Of a stretch of 64,000 bases of DNA, positions 37,290 to 48,888 are shown piece by piece. Made by a program: the position numbers and the translations under genes. The stretch lies in contig NZ_NIRS01000001.1 in NCBI RefSeq assembly GCF_002934665.1, forward strand, positions 682,001-746,000, written 5' to 3'. This DNA comes from Pseudomonas laurylsulfatiphila (GTDB taxonomy: Bacteria > Pseudomonadota > Gammaproteobacteria > Pseudomonadales > Pseudomonadaceae). The notes below the pieces were generated by a model that did no database searches, was not told the origin of the DNA, and saw nothing but the letters and a program-made list of their open reading frames with translations. Position 1 is the stretch's first letter. Every line of letters begins with the position of its first letter.

Positions 37290-38741
37290 ATGTTCAAATT
37301 GACGCCCCTCACCGCCGCGATCTTCGTCATGGTCAGTGCCCAGGCCATGGCTGAAGACAGCATTTCCAACCAGTTTCAGGACGGCACCGCCAACATCGCC
37401 GACGTGAAGCAGATCGCGGCTCCGCTCAGTAGCGCCAATCAACAGCAACACGGTCTGGGCAACGATGCCGCAGCGGTGCAGGACACCGCCACCAGCACCA
37501 TCGACCAGCAACAGTCCGGCCAGTACAACGCCGGTTATGCCGAGCAGCTGTCCGAAGACGGCAGCACCATCCATCAGCTGCAGTCCGGCACGTACAACAA
37601 CACCCATGCCAGCCAGTCAATCGGTGTGGGTAGCAGCGAGGCCTTGCAGCAACAGGAAGGTAACGGCAACTTCTCGCTCATCTACCAGAGCAGCCAGGAC
37701 GGCGCGTCGGCCAAGACCTTCCAGTTCGGTGACAACAACGAAGCCAACGTCGAACAGACGGAGGTGGGCATCGACAATAAAGCGACGGTCACCCAGCACG
37801 GCAACGAGAACTACGGCACCGCCGAACAGGTGTTGCACAACGGCGCCCGGATGGACATCAACCAGAACGGCGACGGCAACTATGCCTATGGCGACCAGCG
37901 CAACGGCCAGGGCGGCAACCTGACCATCAACCAGTACGGCAATGGCAACGGCACCGAAGTCTGGCAAGAGACACAGGTCACCAGCCAGGCCACCATCAAC
38001 CAATACGGGAACACCAACGAAACCATAGTCGACCAGAGCTTTGGCGATAACAACGTGGCTTCGGTGCTGCAGGTCGGCAACCTCAATGCCATCTATGCCG
38101 ACCAGTACGAATCCGCCAACTCGACCCTGGCGCTGTATCAACAAGGCAACAGCAACGTGCATTTCACCTATCAAAACGGCACTGACCAGGTGCTCAATGT
38201 CACCACCACAGGCGACGGCAACAAGGTCTACGCCAGCAACTGGAAAGGCCCGCAAACCGGCGGCCAGTTCGGCAAGAACCAGCGTGCGACCATCAACCAG
38301 AATGGCTACGACAACGTCGCCAACTTCACCCAGAACGGCACCGGCCATATCGTGATCACCAACCAGACCGGTACCGGCAACAAAACCACCGTCAGCCAGG
38401 ACAATGTGTATAACGAGCTGTACTTCGACCAGAACGGTACCGACAACATCCTGATCTCCGACCAGCGCGGCGAGACCAACCTGGCCATGGGCAGCACAAT
38501 GGGTACGGGCAACAGCACCGAGTTCAATCAGGACGGCAGCAGCAACCGCGCGTACACCCAGCAATTGTCCGGCAGCAGCGACAACATGATCACCGTCAAA
38601 CAGGCCGACACCATGAACGTGGCGTACGTGACCCAGGGCGGCACCGGAAACATCGCCAACATCGACCAGAGCGGCATGACCCAGACAGCCACCGTGCAAC
38701 AGTATGGTTCGACCAACCAGGCCACCGTGGTGCAGCAGTAA
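37290..38741 (+). CDS. Curlin-repeat protein, long (CsgA-like amyloid subunit)
   Basis: A 483-residue protein, signal peptide at AMA-E, then about 20 curlin-type units through to the last residue (for example TINQYGNTNETIVDQSFGDN, NIDQSGMTQTATVQQYGSTN). It is rich in Gln, Asn, Gly and Thr and nearly free of Lys, Arg and Cys, as expected of an amyloid strand stack. CsgA has five repeats, so this is about four times longer. It is the last gene of the putative operon beginning at 33107, 29 nt after the short curlin-repeat gene. It is likely to make an extracellular fibre. Confidence 0.88.
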   Translation: MFKLTPLTAAIFVMVSAQAMAEDSISNQFQDGTANIADVKQIAAPLSSANQQQHGLGNDAAAVQDTATSTIDQQQSGQYNAGYAEQLSEDGSTIHQLQSGTYNNTHASQSIGVGSSEALQQQEGNGNFSLIYQSSQDGASAKTFQFGDNNEANVEQTEVGIDNKATVTQHGNENYGTAEQVLHNGARMDINQNGDGNYAYGDQRNGQGGNLTINQYGNGNGTEVWQETQVTSQATINQYGNTNETIVDQSFGDNNVASVLQVGNLNAIYADQYESANSTLALYQQGNSNVHFTYQNGTDQVLNVTTTGDGNKVYASNWKGPQTGGQFGKNQRATINQNGYDNVANFTQNGTGHIVITNQTGTGNKTTVSQDNVYNELYFDQNGTDNILISDQRGETNLAMGSTMGTGNSTEFNQDGSSNRAYTQQLSGSSDNMITVKQADTMNVAYVTQGGTGNIANIDQSGMTQTATVQQYGSTNQATVVQQ

Positions 38742-38784
38742 TTGGGGGGGCTGCGGGGAGCCTGACACCCCGCGGTGTTTCCCT

Positions 38785-38886
38785 GTAGGAGCTGCCGAAG
38801 GCTGCGATCTTTTGATTTTGATTTTTGACAATGTCGAAGGCGCGGAAGATCAAGATCAAAAGATCGCAGCCTTCGGCAGCTCCTAC
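38785..38886. repeat. REP palindrome pair
   Basis: Same class as 1-91 (GTAGGAGCTGCCGAAGGCTG arms, TTTTGATTTTGATTTTTGAC centre). It separates the convergent amyloid and flavoprotein genes and may end both transcripts. Confidence 0.9.
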
Positions 38887-38912
38887 CGGCGCGGTGTGTT
38901 GAATGGACGGTA

Positions 38913-40319
38913 TTAGCGCACCAGTCGCTCGGCCAGCGCCTTCGCCTGGCTCGCCACATCCGTGACGGCCGTGCTTTCCCACCACATGCCGCGCAACGGC
39001 GGGCCCATGGCAAACAGACGACTGGCGGGCAGGCCCTCGGCGTTCAGGACCGCACCATCGACTTCTGCCGCAATGCCCAGGGCCAACGGCCCGGGTCGCA
39101 CCAGGCCACGGGCGAGCAATTGCCGGGGCAACGGTCGCGCGACCCGGCGCCAGTCGTATTCGATACCGCTGGAGTTGATCAGGGCAGCACCGCTGACCAC
39201 ACAGGCCTGCGCCTCGCCGCGTCGTCGAAGGCGGATGCTCACCCCGCCATTGATCGAAGGCTCAAGGCCCTGGTATGACGCTGCGTGAATACGCAGCCGC
39301 CCTTCTTTATACAAGCGCTCGACCAGTTCGGCACTCAAGGGTGGCGAGCGGTGGTGATGGCTTTCCCACCAGGGCCGCACATGCCGTACGAACTGCCGAC
39401 GCTGCACATCCGTCGCCTGATGCCACAAGCGGCCAATGTGTGCCCGTACCGTGTCCAGTGGCGCCTGCCAGTCGATGCCTTGGGCGATGGCGTCCCGGCA
39501 GTGTCGACGCAATTCGCGCAGCAACTGGCGAGGTGTGCGGATGTCCTGATCCTCGGCGAGAAAATCCACCCAAGCCGGTGGCTGACGGCGCACATGGGGC
39601 AGCAGACCATGGCGGGAAAACACTTCGATCGGCCCGCGATGTCCGGCCTGTTCGAGGGATACCACGGCGTCGACCATGGTCAGGCCCGAGCCGATGATCA
39701 TGACCGTCGATTGCGCATCGAGCTGCTGCATCGCCGCCACGTCCCACGGATCGAGGGCCGCCGCATTCAAGCCGCTGGATTGGGTTTGTGGCGTGCGCGC
39801 GGCGGGGAACATACCCGTGGCCAGTACCGCAAAAGCGCCCTGCAAGCATCGGCCGTCGCTCAAGGTCAACCGCGCGGCGTCTGCATCGACTTGCAAATCA
39901 ACCACCTCGGCCTGCACATGCTCGACCGTCGAACCGATCAAGGCGCCCAGCGCCTGCGCTTCTGCAAGGCGCTGCCGAGCGTATAGGCCGAAGATTCCCC
40001 GAGGCGGAAACAATTCGCTGATCGGTACGTGCTGCTGGTCCGACTCCGGCCAGCCGCCACCGGCAATGTAGTCGGTGAGCCATTGGGTCAGGTCATCGGG
40101 GTTGTCCGGGTCGACACTCATGCGCGCCGCGTTGCCGTTGAGCGTATGGCCCAACTCCACCGCGCTGTAGGCTTCGCCCCGCCCCAACTCGGCCCGGGGC
40201 TCGATCACCAGCACCCGACGCCGGCCCGGCAATCGCATCAACTGCGCCGCCAGCATCGCGCCACTGAGGCCGCCACCGACAATCAGGACCTCGGCGTCAT
40301 TGTTCAAGGTCTGGCCCAT
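38913..40319 (-). CDS. FAD/NAD(P)-binding oxidoreductase
   Basis: A 468-residue protein. The N-terminal FAD site is VLIVGGGLSGAMLAAQLMRL (GxGxxG), then RVLVIEPRAELGRGEAYSAV; a second dinucleotide strand is STVMIIGSGLTMVDAVVSLE (about residue 200). The family (FAD_NAD_bind_9) contains putative hydroxylases and amine oxidases of unknown substrate. A GGGAGAGCAGG sequence precedes the ATG. Only 14 nt separate it from the XRE-cupin gene upstream, so the two form an operon and may share a ligand, typical of polyamine or amino-acid metabolism regulators. Confidence 0.85.
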   Translation of the reverse strand: MGQTLNNDAEVLIVGGGLSGAMLAAQLMRLPGRRRVLVIEPRAELGRGEAYSAVELGHTLNGNAARMSVDPDNPDDLTQWLTDYIAGGGWPESDQQHVPISELFPPRGIFGLYARQRLAEAQALGALIGSTVEHVQAEVVDLQVDADAARLTLSDGRCLQGAFAVLATGMFPAARTPQTQSSGLNAAALDPWDVAAMQQLDAQSTVMIIGSGLTMVDAVVSLEQAGHRGPIEVFSRHGLLPHVRRQPPAWVDFLAEDQDIRTPRQLLRELRRHCRDAIAQGIDWQAPLDTVRAHIGRLWHQATDVQRRQFVRHVRPWWESHHHRSPPLSAELVERLYKEGRLRIHAASYQGLEPSINGGVSIRLRRRGEAQACVVSGAALINSSGIEYDWRRVARPLPRQLLARGLVRPGPLALGIAAEVDGAVLNAEGLPASRLFAMGPPLRGMWWESTAVTDVASQAKALAERLVR

Positions 40320-40333
40320 CCTGCTCTCCCTGT

Positions 40334-40897
40334 TCAGATCACCACATTACGCACAAACCGCGCCGCTACCGTCCCGTCATTGCGATAACAGTGCGGCTGG
40401 TTGCTGGCGAACATGAAGAATTCACCCGCCGCAATATTCTGCGGCTGGTCGCCGAGCATAACGGTCAGGCAACCTGCGAAGACATAAATCTGTTCGCTCC
40501 AGCCATCGGCGTCCGGCTCCGAGGGGTACACCTCGCCCGGTTGCAGGCACCATTCCCACTGCTCGACTTCGCGGCTGGCGCTGGCCTTGGAAAGCAACAC
40601 CGCCTTACTGCCGGGAATCGTGCCGGTCCAGGCCAGCTCATTGATACGGCTGGGGTCGCGGGCATCGGGGGCCTGGATCAAATCACTGAAGGCGACGTCG
40701 AGGGCTTCGGCCACCCGGTCGAGGGTGGTCAGGCTGACATTCTTTTCCCCCGCCTCGATCGCCACCAGCATTCGGCGGCTGACACCGGATTTTTCCGCCA
40801 GCGCGGTCTGGCTCAGGTCGGCGGCATGACGCAAACGACGAACATTTTGGCTGACATGCTGGAGGACCGAAGCCCGTTGGGTAGAATCTTTGTGCAC
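40334..40897 (-). CDS. XRE-cupin transcriptional regulator
   Basis: A 187-residue protein: an N-terminal helix-turn-helix of XRE type (VRRLRHAADLSQTALAEKSG and VSLTTLDRVAEALDVAFSDL) and a C-terminal cupin (about residues 110-187; WCLQPGEVYPSEPDADGWSE, EFFMFASNQPHCYRNDG). It senses a small ligand and controls nearby genes. I start at GTG 40897, whose protein length fits the family; GTG 40909 is an alternative. Its start lies close to a perfect palindrome at 40923-40934 in the gap shared with the divergent EamA exporter, a likely self-regulation site. Confidence 0.85.
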   Translation of the reverse strand: MHKDSTQRASVLQHVSQNVRRLRHAADLSQTALAEKSGVSRRMLVAIEAGEKNVSLTTLDRVAEALDVAFSDLIQAPDARDPSRINELAWTGTIPGSKAVLLSKASASREVEQWEWCLQPGEVYPSEPDADGWSEQIYVFAGCLTVMLGDQPQNIAAGEFFMFASNQPHCYRNDGTVAARFVRNVVI

Positions 40898-40922
40898 TAT
40901 ATTGCTCACTGAGTGGGGTTGG

Positions 40923-40934
40923 GCAGTATACTGC
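40923..40934. promoter_or_regulatory. Palindromic promoter/operator between divergent genes
   Basis: GCAGTATACTGC is a perfect 12-bp palindrome that contains a -10-like TATACT on both strands. It lies between the XRE-cupin gene (minus) and the EamA gene (plus), so one site could control both. A longer interrupted repeat (GCGCAA ... TTGTGC) adjoins it. Confidence 0.45.
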
Positions 40935-40981
40935 GCAACATTCGGCGCATTGTGCGTCTCCCTCCAGTAGCGTGCAAGGTC

Positions 40982-41917
40982 ATGACGTCGGTGAATTCCC
41001 CAAAGGCTTCCTCCCGTTTCACAAGGTTTAGCAAGGCCGAATGCGTGCTGGTGCTGATCACGATGGTCTGGGGCGGAACCTTCCTGCTGGTCCAGCATGC
41101 GATGACCGTCAGCGGCCCGATGTTTTTCGTCGGCCTGCGCTTTGCCGCCGCCGCGAGCATCGTCGCCCTATTCTCCTGGCGTCACCTGCGCGACCTGACC
41201 CTGTTTGAACTCAAGGCCGGGTCGTTCATCGGCGTGGCGATCATGCTCGGCTACGGCTTGCAGACGGTGGGCCTGCAAAGCATTCCCAGCAGCCAATCGG
41301 CATTCATTACCGCGCTGTATGTTCCGTTCGTGCCATTGCTGCAATGGCTGGTGCTGGGGCGGCGTCCGGGGTTGATGCCGAGCATCGGCATCATGCTGGC
41401 CTTTACCGGGCTGATGCTGTTGTCCGGGCCGGCCGGTGCGTCGTTCAACTTCAGCCCCGGTGAAATCGCCACCTTGATCAGCGCCGTGGCCATTGCGGCC
41501 GAGATCATCCTGATCAGCACCTATGCCGGCCAGGTCGATGTGCGCCGGGTAACGGTGGTGCAACTGGCGGTCACGTCGGTGTTGTCGTTCCTGATGGTGG
41601 TGCCGACCAACGAGGCGATTCCGGATTTCTCCTGGCTGCTGCTGTGCAGCGCACTGGGCCTCGGGGCAGCGAGTGCGGCGATTCAGGTGGCGATGAACTG
41701 GGCACAGAAAAGCGTGTCACCGACCCGCGCCACGCTGATCTATGCCGGCGAGCCGGTATGGGCCGGGATTGTCGGGCGCATCGCCGGGGAACGCCTGCCG
41801 GCGATTGCCCTGGTCGGGGCCGGGTTGATTGTCGCGGCGGTGATTGTCAGTGAGTTGAAGACCAAGGCGAAGGTAGTCGAGGTTGATGAGGGGCTGGGAA
41901 GCGAAAGCGGCAACTAA
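40982..41917 (+). CDS. EamA/DMT-family transporter
   Basis: A 311-residue inner-membrane protein with ten likely helices in two EamA halves (VLVLITMVWGGTFLLVQHAM ... LLCSALGLGAASAAIQVAMN). Drug/metabolite transporters of this type mostly export metabolites or amino acids. I start at ATG 40982 because the preceding codons of the longer frame (40913) overlap the promoter palindrome. Divergent from a XRE-cupin regulator that may control it. A perfect inverted repeat follows the stop directly. Confidence 0.87.
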   Translation: MTSVNSPKASSRFTRFSKAECVLVLITMVWGGTFLLVQHAMTVSGPMFFVGLRFAAAASIVALFSWRHLRDLTLFELKAGSFIGVAIMLGYGLQTVGLQSIPSSQSAFITALYVPFVPLLQWLVLGRRPGLMPSIGIMLAFTGLMLLSGPAGASFNFSPGEIATLISAVAIAAEIILISTYAGQVDVRRVTVVQLAVTSVLSFLMVVPTNEAIPDFSWLLLCSALGLGAASAAIQVAMNWAQKSVSPTRATLIYAGEPVWAGIVGRIAGERLPAIALVGAGLIVAAVIVSELKTKAKVVEVDEGLGSESGN

Positions 41918-41997
41918 AAAAAGATCGCAGCCTGCGGCAGCTCCTACAGGGGAACGCGTTGTTCCGTAGGAGCTGCCGCAGGCTGCGATCTTTTTTT
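41916..41997. terminator. REP-derived perfect inverted repeat, bidirectional terminator
   Basis: The two 32-nt arms are perfect complements (AAAAAAAGATCGCAGCCTGC and onward), starting inside the EamA stop codon and ending in seven T's; the left arm gives the same T-run on the other strand. This is a REP pair shaped as a Rho-independent terminator for both directions. Confidence 0.75.
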
Positions 41998-42125
41998 GCC
42001 TCCGACGAAACAATGTGAATCAGGGTTTTTCCGTCTACCGTGTAGGATTCTGCGACAGCTTGGCGTTTGGCGATCCGGGAGCTGGCACGTATGATGCTTC
42101 ACAAACTTCCGCAGATTAGAAGCCT

Positions 42126-45043
<2,918 letters not shown>

Positions 45044-45044
<1 letters not shown>

Positions 45045-45388
45045 TGGAAGAAGTCATCGCAATCGCCATCGGCGTCCTGGCCGCGTCCGGCGTGTGGCTG
45101 ATCCTGCGCCCACGGACGTTCCAGGTGGTCATGGGCCTGTGCCTGCTGTCCTACGGCGTCAATCTGTTCATTTTCAGCATGGGCAGCCTGTTCATCGGCA
45201 AGGAACCGATCATCAAGGACGGCGTGCCGCAGGATCTGTTGCACTACACCGACCCGTTGCCGCAAGCGCTGGTACTGACGGCGATCGTCATCAGCTTCGC
45301 CATGACCGCGCTGTTCCTGGTGGTGCTGCTGGCGTCCCGGGGCCTGACCGGCACCGACCATGTGGATGGCCGGGAGCCCAGGGAATGA
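45044..45388 (+). CDS. mrpC: Cation/proton antiporter subunit C
   Basis: A 114-residue protein with three helices, like NuoK: GVLAASGVWLILRPRTFQVV, MGLCLLSYGVNLFIFSMGSL and LTAIVISFAMTALFLVVLLA. Assembles with the large antiporter subunits. The ATG at 45044 shares its A with the stop codon of the previous gene. Confidence 0.95.
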
Positions 45389-47070
45389 TGGCGATGACCC
45401 ACCTGATCGTCGCGCCCATTCTGCTGCCGTTGCTGACGGCCGCGATCATGCTGATGCTCGGCGAGAAGCACCGGCCGCTCAAGGCCAGGATCAATCTGTT
45501 CTCCAGCCTGCTCGGGCTGGGCATTGCCGTGGCGTTGTTGCAATGGACGCAAACCACCGGCGTGCCAGGCTCCATCGGTGTGTACCTGCCGAGCAACTGG
45601 CAAGTGCCGTTCGGCCTGGTGCTGGTGGTCGATCGCCTTTCGGCGCTGATGCTGGTGCTGACCGGCATCATCGGCGTCAGTGCCCTGCTGTTCGCCATGG
45701 CCCGCTGGGACAGCGCCGGTTCGAGTTTCCACGCACTGTTCCAGATCCAGTTGATGGGGCTTTACGGCGCATTCCTCACCGCGGACCTGTTCAACCTGTT
45801 CGTATTCTTCGAGGTGTTGCTGGCCGCGTCCTACGGGTTGATGCTCCACGGCTCGGGCCGGGCGCGGGTGTCGTCGGGGCTGCATTACATCTCGATCAAC
45901 CTGCTGGCCTCGTCGCTGTTCCTGATTGGCGCGGCGCTGATCTATGGGGTGACCGGCACGCTGAACATGGCCGATCTGGCGGTAAAAATCCCGCTGGTGT
46001 CCGAAGCCGACCGGGGCTTGCTGCACGCCGGCGCGGGGATCCTGGCCGTCGCGTTTCTGGCCAAGGCCGGCATGTGGCCGTTGAACTTCTGGCTGGTGCC
46101 GGCCTATTCCTCGGCCAGTGCGCCGGTGGCGGCGATGTTCGCGATCATGACCAAGGTCGGCGTCTACACCTTGCTGCGCCTGTGGACGCTGCTGTTCTCC
46201 GCCCAGGCCGGGGCATCGGCGTTCTTTGGCGGGGAGTGGCTGATCTACGGCGGCATAGCGACCATCGTCTGCGCCGCCCTTGCGATCCTCGCCGCGCAAC
46301 GCCTGGAGCGCATGGCCAGCCTGAGCATTCTGGTGTCGGCGGGCATTCTGTTGTCGACCATCGGTTTCGCCCAGCCGAACCTGGTGGGCGCAGCGCTGTT
46401 CTATCTGTTCAGCTCGACCCTGGCGTTGAGCGCGCTGTTCCTGCTGGCCGAACTGATCGAGCGTTCGCGCTCGGCCAACGAGATACAGCTCGAAGATGAA
46501 GCCGAACTGCTGCCCCGCCCCCTGGAATCCCTGCATCCTCCCAAAGGCACCAACCTCGACGACGACCAGAAAGCCGTGGTCGGCCAGGTGATCCCGTGGA
46601 CCATGGCGTTTCTCGGCCTGAGCTTCATCGCCTGCGCCTTGCTGATCATCGGCATGCCGCCGCTCTCCGGGTTTATCGGCAAACTCGGGTTGATCGGCGC
46701 ACTGCTCAATCCGCTGGGCCTGGGCAACAGCGGCGACACACCGATTTCCAATGCCGCGTGGGGCCTGCTGGTGTTGTTGATTGTGTCGGGGCTGGCGTCG
46801 CTGGTCGCGTTCTCGCGCCTGGGCATCCAGCGCTTCTGGACGCCGGCGGAACGACCATCGCCCCTGCTGCGACGCCTGGAATGCGTGCCGATCTTCGCAC
46901 TGCTGGGCTTGAGCATTGCGCTGACCTTCAAGGCCGATCCGCTGCTGCGCTACACCCAGGCCGCCGCCGATGCCTTGTACAACCCGCAGCAATACGTGAT
47001 GGCAGTGCTCGACACCCGCGTCGTACCGAACCCCACGGCCAAGGCGACCCCGCAGGAGGTGCAACCATGA
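45385..47070 (+). CDS. mrpD: Cation/proton antiporter subunit D
   Basis: A 561-residue protein homologous to NuoM/NuoN, with the conserved LFVFFEVLLAASYGLMLHGS, FLAKAGMWPLNFWLVPAYSS and PVAAMFAIMTKVGVYTLLRL helices of proton channels. It carries an extra charged loop (about 365-395, SANEIQLEDEAELLPRPLES). ATG at 45385 overlaps the mrpC stop; a second ATG is next to it. The frame extends upstream to 44989 inside mrpA/mrpC but not as a gene. Confidence 0.95.
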   Translation: MMAMTHLIVAPILLPLLTAAIMLMLGEKHRPLKARINLFSSLLGLGIAVALLQWTQTTGVPGSIGVYLPSNWQVPFGLVLVVDRLSALMLVLTGIIGVSALLFAMARWDSAGSSFHALFQIQLMGLYGAFLTADLFNLFVFFEVLLAASYGLMLHGSGRARVSSGLHYISINLLASSLFLIGAALIYGVTGTLNMADLAVKIPLVSEADRGLLHAGAGILAVAFLAKAGMWPLNFWLVPAYSSASAPVAAMFAIMTKVGVYTLLRLWTLLFSAQAGASAFFGGEWLIYGGIATIVCAALAILAAQRLERMASLSILVSAGILLSTIGFAQPNLVGAALFYLFSSTLALSALFLLAELIERSRSANEIQLEDEAELLPRPLESLHPPKGTNLDDDQKAVVGQVIPWTMAFLGLSFIACALLIIGMPPLSGFIGKLGLIGALLNPLGLGNSGDTPISNAAWGLLVLLIVSGLASLVAFSRLGIQRFWTPAERPSPLLRRLECVPIFALLGLSIALTFKADPLLRYTQAAADALYNPQQYVMAVLDTRVVPNPTAKATPQEVQP

Positions 47071-47555
47071 AGCGTCTGTTTCCCGCACCCGTGCTGTCGC
47101 TGGCCTTGTGCCTGCTGTGGCTGTTGCTGAACCTGTCGACCAGCCCCGGCAATCTGCTGCTGGGTGCGGCGCTGGGGTTCTGCGCGCCGCTGATGATGCG
47201 CAGGCTGCGTCCGCTGCCGGTGCGCATTCGTCGTCCGGGGGTGATCCTGCGTCTGGTCCTGCTGGTCGGGCGCGATGTACTGGTGTCCAACCTCGCCGTG
47301 GCCTGGGGCGTGCTCAATGCCGGTCGCCGTCCGCCCCGCTCGCAATTCATCAAGGTGCCGCTGGACTTGCGCGACGCCAATGGCCTGGCCGCGCTGTCGA
47401 TGATCACCACGGTGGTGCCCGGTACGGTCTGGTCGGAGCTGGCGCTGGACCGCAGCATTCTGCTGTTGCACGTCTTCGACCTGGACGACGAGGCGCTGTT
47501 CATCCAGCACTTCAAGGTGACCTACGAGCGTCCGTTGATGGAGATCTTCGAATGA
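47067..47555 (+). CDS. mrpE: Cation/proton antiporter subunit E
   Basis: A 162-residue protein: two N-terminal helices (VLSLALCLLWLLLNLSTSPG, LLLGAALGFCAPLMMRRL) and the soluble MrpE core with LSMITTVVPGTVWSELALDR and ILLLHVFDLDD. AGGAGG is 8 nt before the ATG, which overlaps the mrpD stop. Confidence 0.95.
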   Translation: MKRLFPAPVLSLALCLLWLLLNLSTSPGNLLLGAALGFCAPLMMRRLRPLPVRIRRPGVILRLVLLVGRDVLVSNLAVAWGVLNAGRRPPRSQFIKVPLDLRDANGLAALSMITTVVPGTVWSELALDRSILLLHVFDLDDEALFIQHFKVTYERPLMEIFE

Positions 47556-47830
47556 GCCCCTTGCTGGCGAACGCGATCCTGCTGAGCCTGTTCCTGTTTT
47601 CCCTGGCGATGATCCTGACCCTGATCCGCCTGTTCAAAGGGCCGTCGGCCCAGGACCGGGTCCTGGCGCTGGACTACCTGTACATCGTCGCAATGCTGAT
47701 GATGCTGACGCTGGGTATTCGTTATGCCAGTGACACCTACTTCGAGGCGGCGCTGCTGATCGCCCTGTTCGGTTTCGTCGGCTCGTTCGCCCTGGCGAAA
47801 TTCCTGCTGCGTGGTGAGGTGATCGAATGA
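47552..47830 (+). CDS. mrpF: Cation/proton antiporter subunit F
   Basis: A 92-residue protein with three helices (ANAILLSLFLFSLAMILTLI, FKGPSAQDRVLALDYLYIVA, TYFEAALLIALFGFVGSFAL). The phrase GPSAQDRVLALD is the MrpF signature. Starts and ends by ATGA overlaps. Confidence 0.95.
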   Translation: MSPLLANAILLSLFLFSLAMILTLIRLFKGPSAQDRVLALDYLYIVAMLMMLTLGIRYASDTYFEAALLIALFGFVGSFALAKFLLRGEVIE

Positions 47831-48189
47831 ATACGCCCTTGTCGTTGTGGGTGGAAATCCCGGTGGCGATCCTGCTGGTGCTCGGCAGCCTGTTTGCCTT
47901 GATCGGCGCCACGGGCCTGCTGCGCATGCAGGATTACTTCCAGCGCATGCACCCACCGGCCCTGGCCTCGACACTCGGGGCCTGGTGCGTGGCGCTGGCT
48001 TCGATCATCTATTTTTCGGCGCTCAAGTCTGGGCCGGTCTTGCACGCCTGGCTGATTCCGATCCTGCTGGCGATTACCGTGCCGGTGACCACCTTGCTGC
48101 TGGCCCGGGCGGCGCTGTTTCGCAAACGCATGGCCGGGGATGATGTGCCGGCTGAGGTGAGTAGTCGGCGTACGGAGAGTGGCAGTTAG
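47827..48189 (+). CDS. mrpG: Cation/proton antiporter subunit G
   Basis: A 120-residue protein, last subunit of the complex: three helices (PVAILLVLGSLFALIGATGL ... AWCVALASIIYFSALKSG ... LIPILLAITVPVTTLLLARA) with the conserved LLRMQDYFQRMHPPALASTL loop. The arginine-rich tail is short. A REP element follows, where transcription probably ends. Confidence 0.95.
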   Translation: MNTPLSLWVEIPVAILLVLGSLFALIGATGLLRMQDYFQRMHPPALASTLGAWCVALASIIYFSALKSGPVLHAWLIPILLAITVPVTTLLLARAALFRKRMAGDDVPAEVSSRRTESGS

Positions 48190-48218
48190 GGCGAAAATTT
48201 GTGGTGCCTGGTCTGTCG

Positions 48219-48294
48219 CCATCACGAGCAGGCTCGCTCCTACAATTGATCTTCATACACAGGTCAAAATGTAGGAGCGGGCTTGCCCGCGATG
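48219..48294. repeat. REP palindrome pair
   Basis: Arms CATCACGAGCAGGCTCGCTC and TGTAGGAGCGGGCTTGCCCG face outward around about 25 bp; the arms are not exact complements, so the pair has begun to drift. It lies between mrpG and a convergent DUF3995 gene. Confidence 0.8.
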
Positions 48295-48328
48295 AGGCCG
48301 GTACTGTCACTAAAGAAATGTCGATCAA

Positions 48329-48766
48329 TCAGACCCAGGCCACCGCCAACAACCCCGCCCCCAACACCACACACAAGGGCGAATAAACCCAGGTGTCGAG
48401 CCGGGCAAATTTCGAACCCTTGACCTCCTTGAAAAAGCCCACCAGCTCCGAATCGCCAATGGCCCGGGCAAACAGCAAGATCGCAATGGCGCTGATCGCC
48501 CACTGCAACGACCAGTGATGCAAGGGTGGCAGGCACCAACCCACCCGCCAGCACACCAGCACGGCAATCAACAGCAATGCCCCGGCCACCACCAGCGTGA
48601 TCCAGCCTCGAGGCTTGAACGCCGGTCGCAGTTTTGTGCTGCCCTCCTGCGGTACTTGCGGGACCGCTGCCACCGCCGCCCACTCGCCACCCAACGCCCA
48701 ATACACATGCACCAGACTGATCACGGCGAAGATCGTCACCAGCCATTGAGCCAACAGCAAGGTCAT
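48329..48766 (-). CDS. DUF3995-type small membrane protein
   Basis: A 145-residue protein of four likely helices: TLLLAQWLVTIFAVISLVHV, PRGWITLVVAGALLLIAVLV, LQWAISAIAILLFARAIGD and LGAGLLAVAWV near the end. The VHVYWALGGEW segment and FFKEVKGSKFARLDTWVYSP loop are usual for DUF3995 proteins, whose function is unknown. Starts at ATG 48766 with AAGGA upstream; a longer frame from 48802 includes unlikely N-terminal residues. Confidence 0.8.
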   Translation of the reverse strand: MTLLLAQWLVTIFAVISLVHVYWALGGEWAAVAAVPQVPQEGSTKLRPAFKPRGWITLVVAGALLLIAVLVCWRVGWCLPPLHHWSLQWAISAIAILLFARAIGDSELVGFFKEVKGSKFARLDTWVYSPLCVVLGAGLLAVAWV

Positions 48767-48802
48767 GGTCAGGAATCCTTGAAAGGGATTTGAACAGAAC
48801 AT

Positions 48803-48888
48803 TGTAGGAGCTGCCGCAGGCTGCGATCTTTTGATTTTGCTTTTTCAGACGAGATCAAAAGATTGCAGCCTGCGCCAGCGCCTACAGG
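48803..48888. repeat. REP palindrome pair, drifted
   Basis: TGTAGGAGCTGCCGCAGGCT on the left and AGCCTGCGCCAGCGCCTACA-like sequence on the right; the right arm has changed bases (CGCCAGCGCC for CGGCAGCTCC). It runs into the stop codon of the next gene. Confidence 0.8.
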
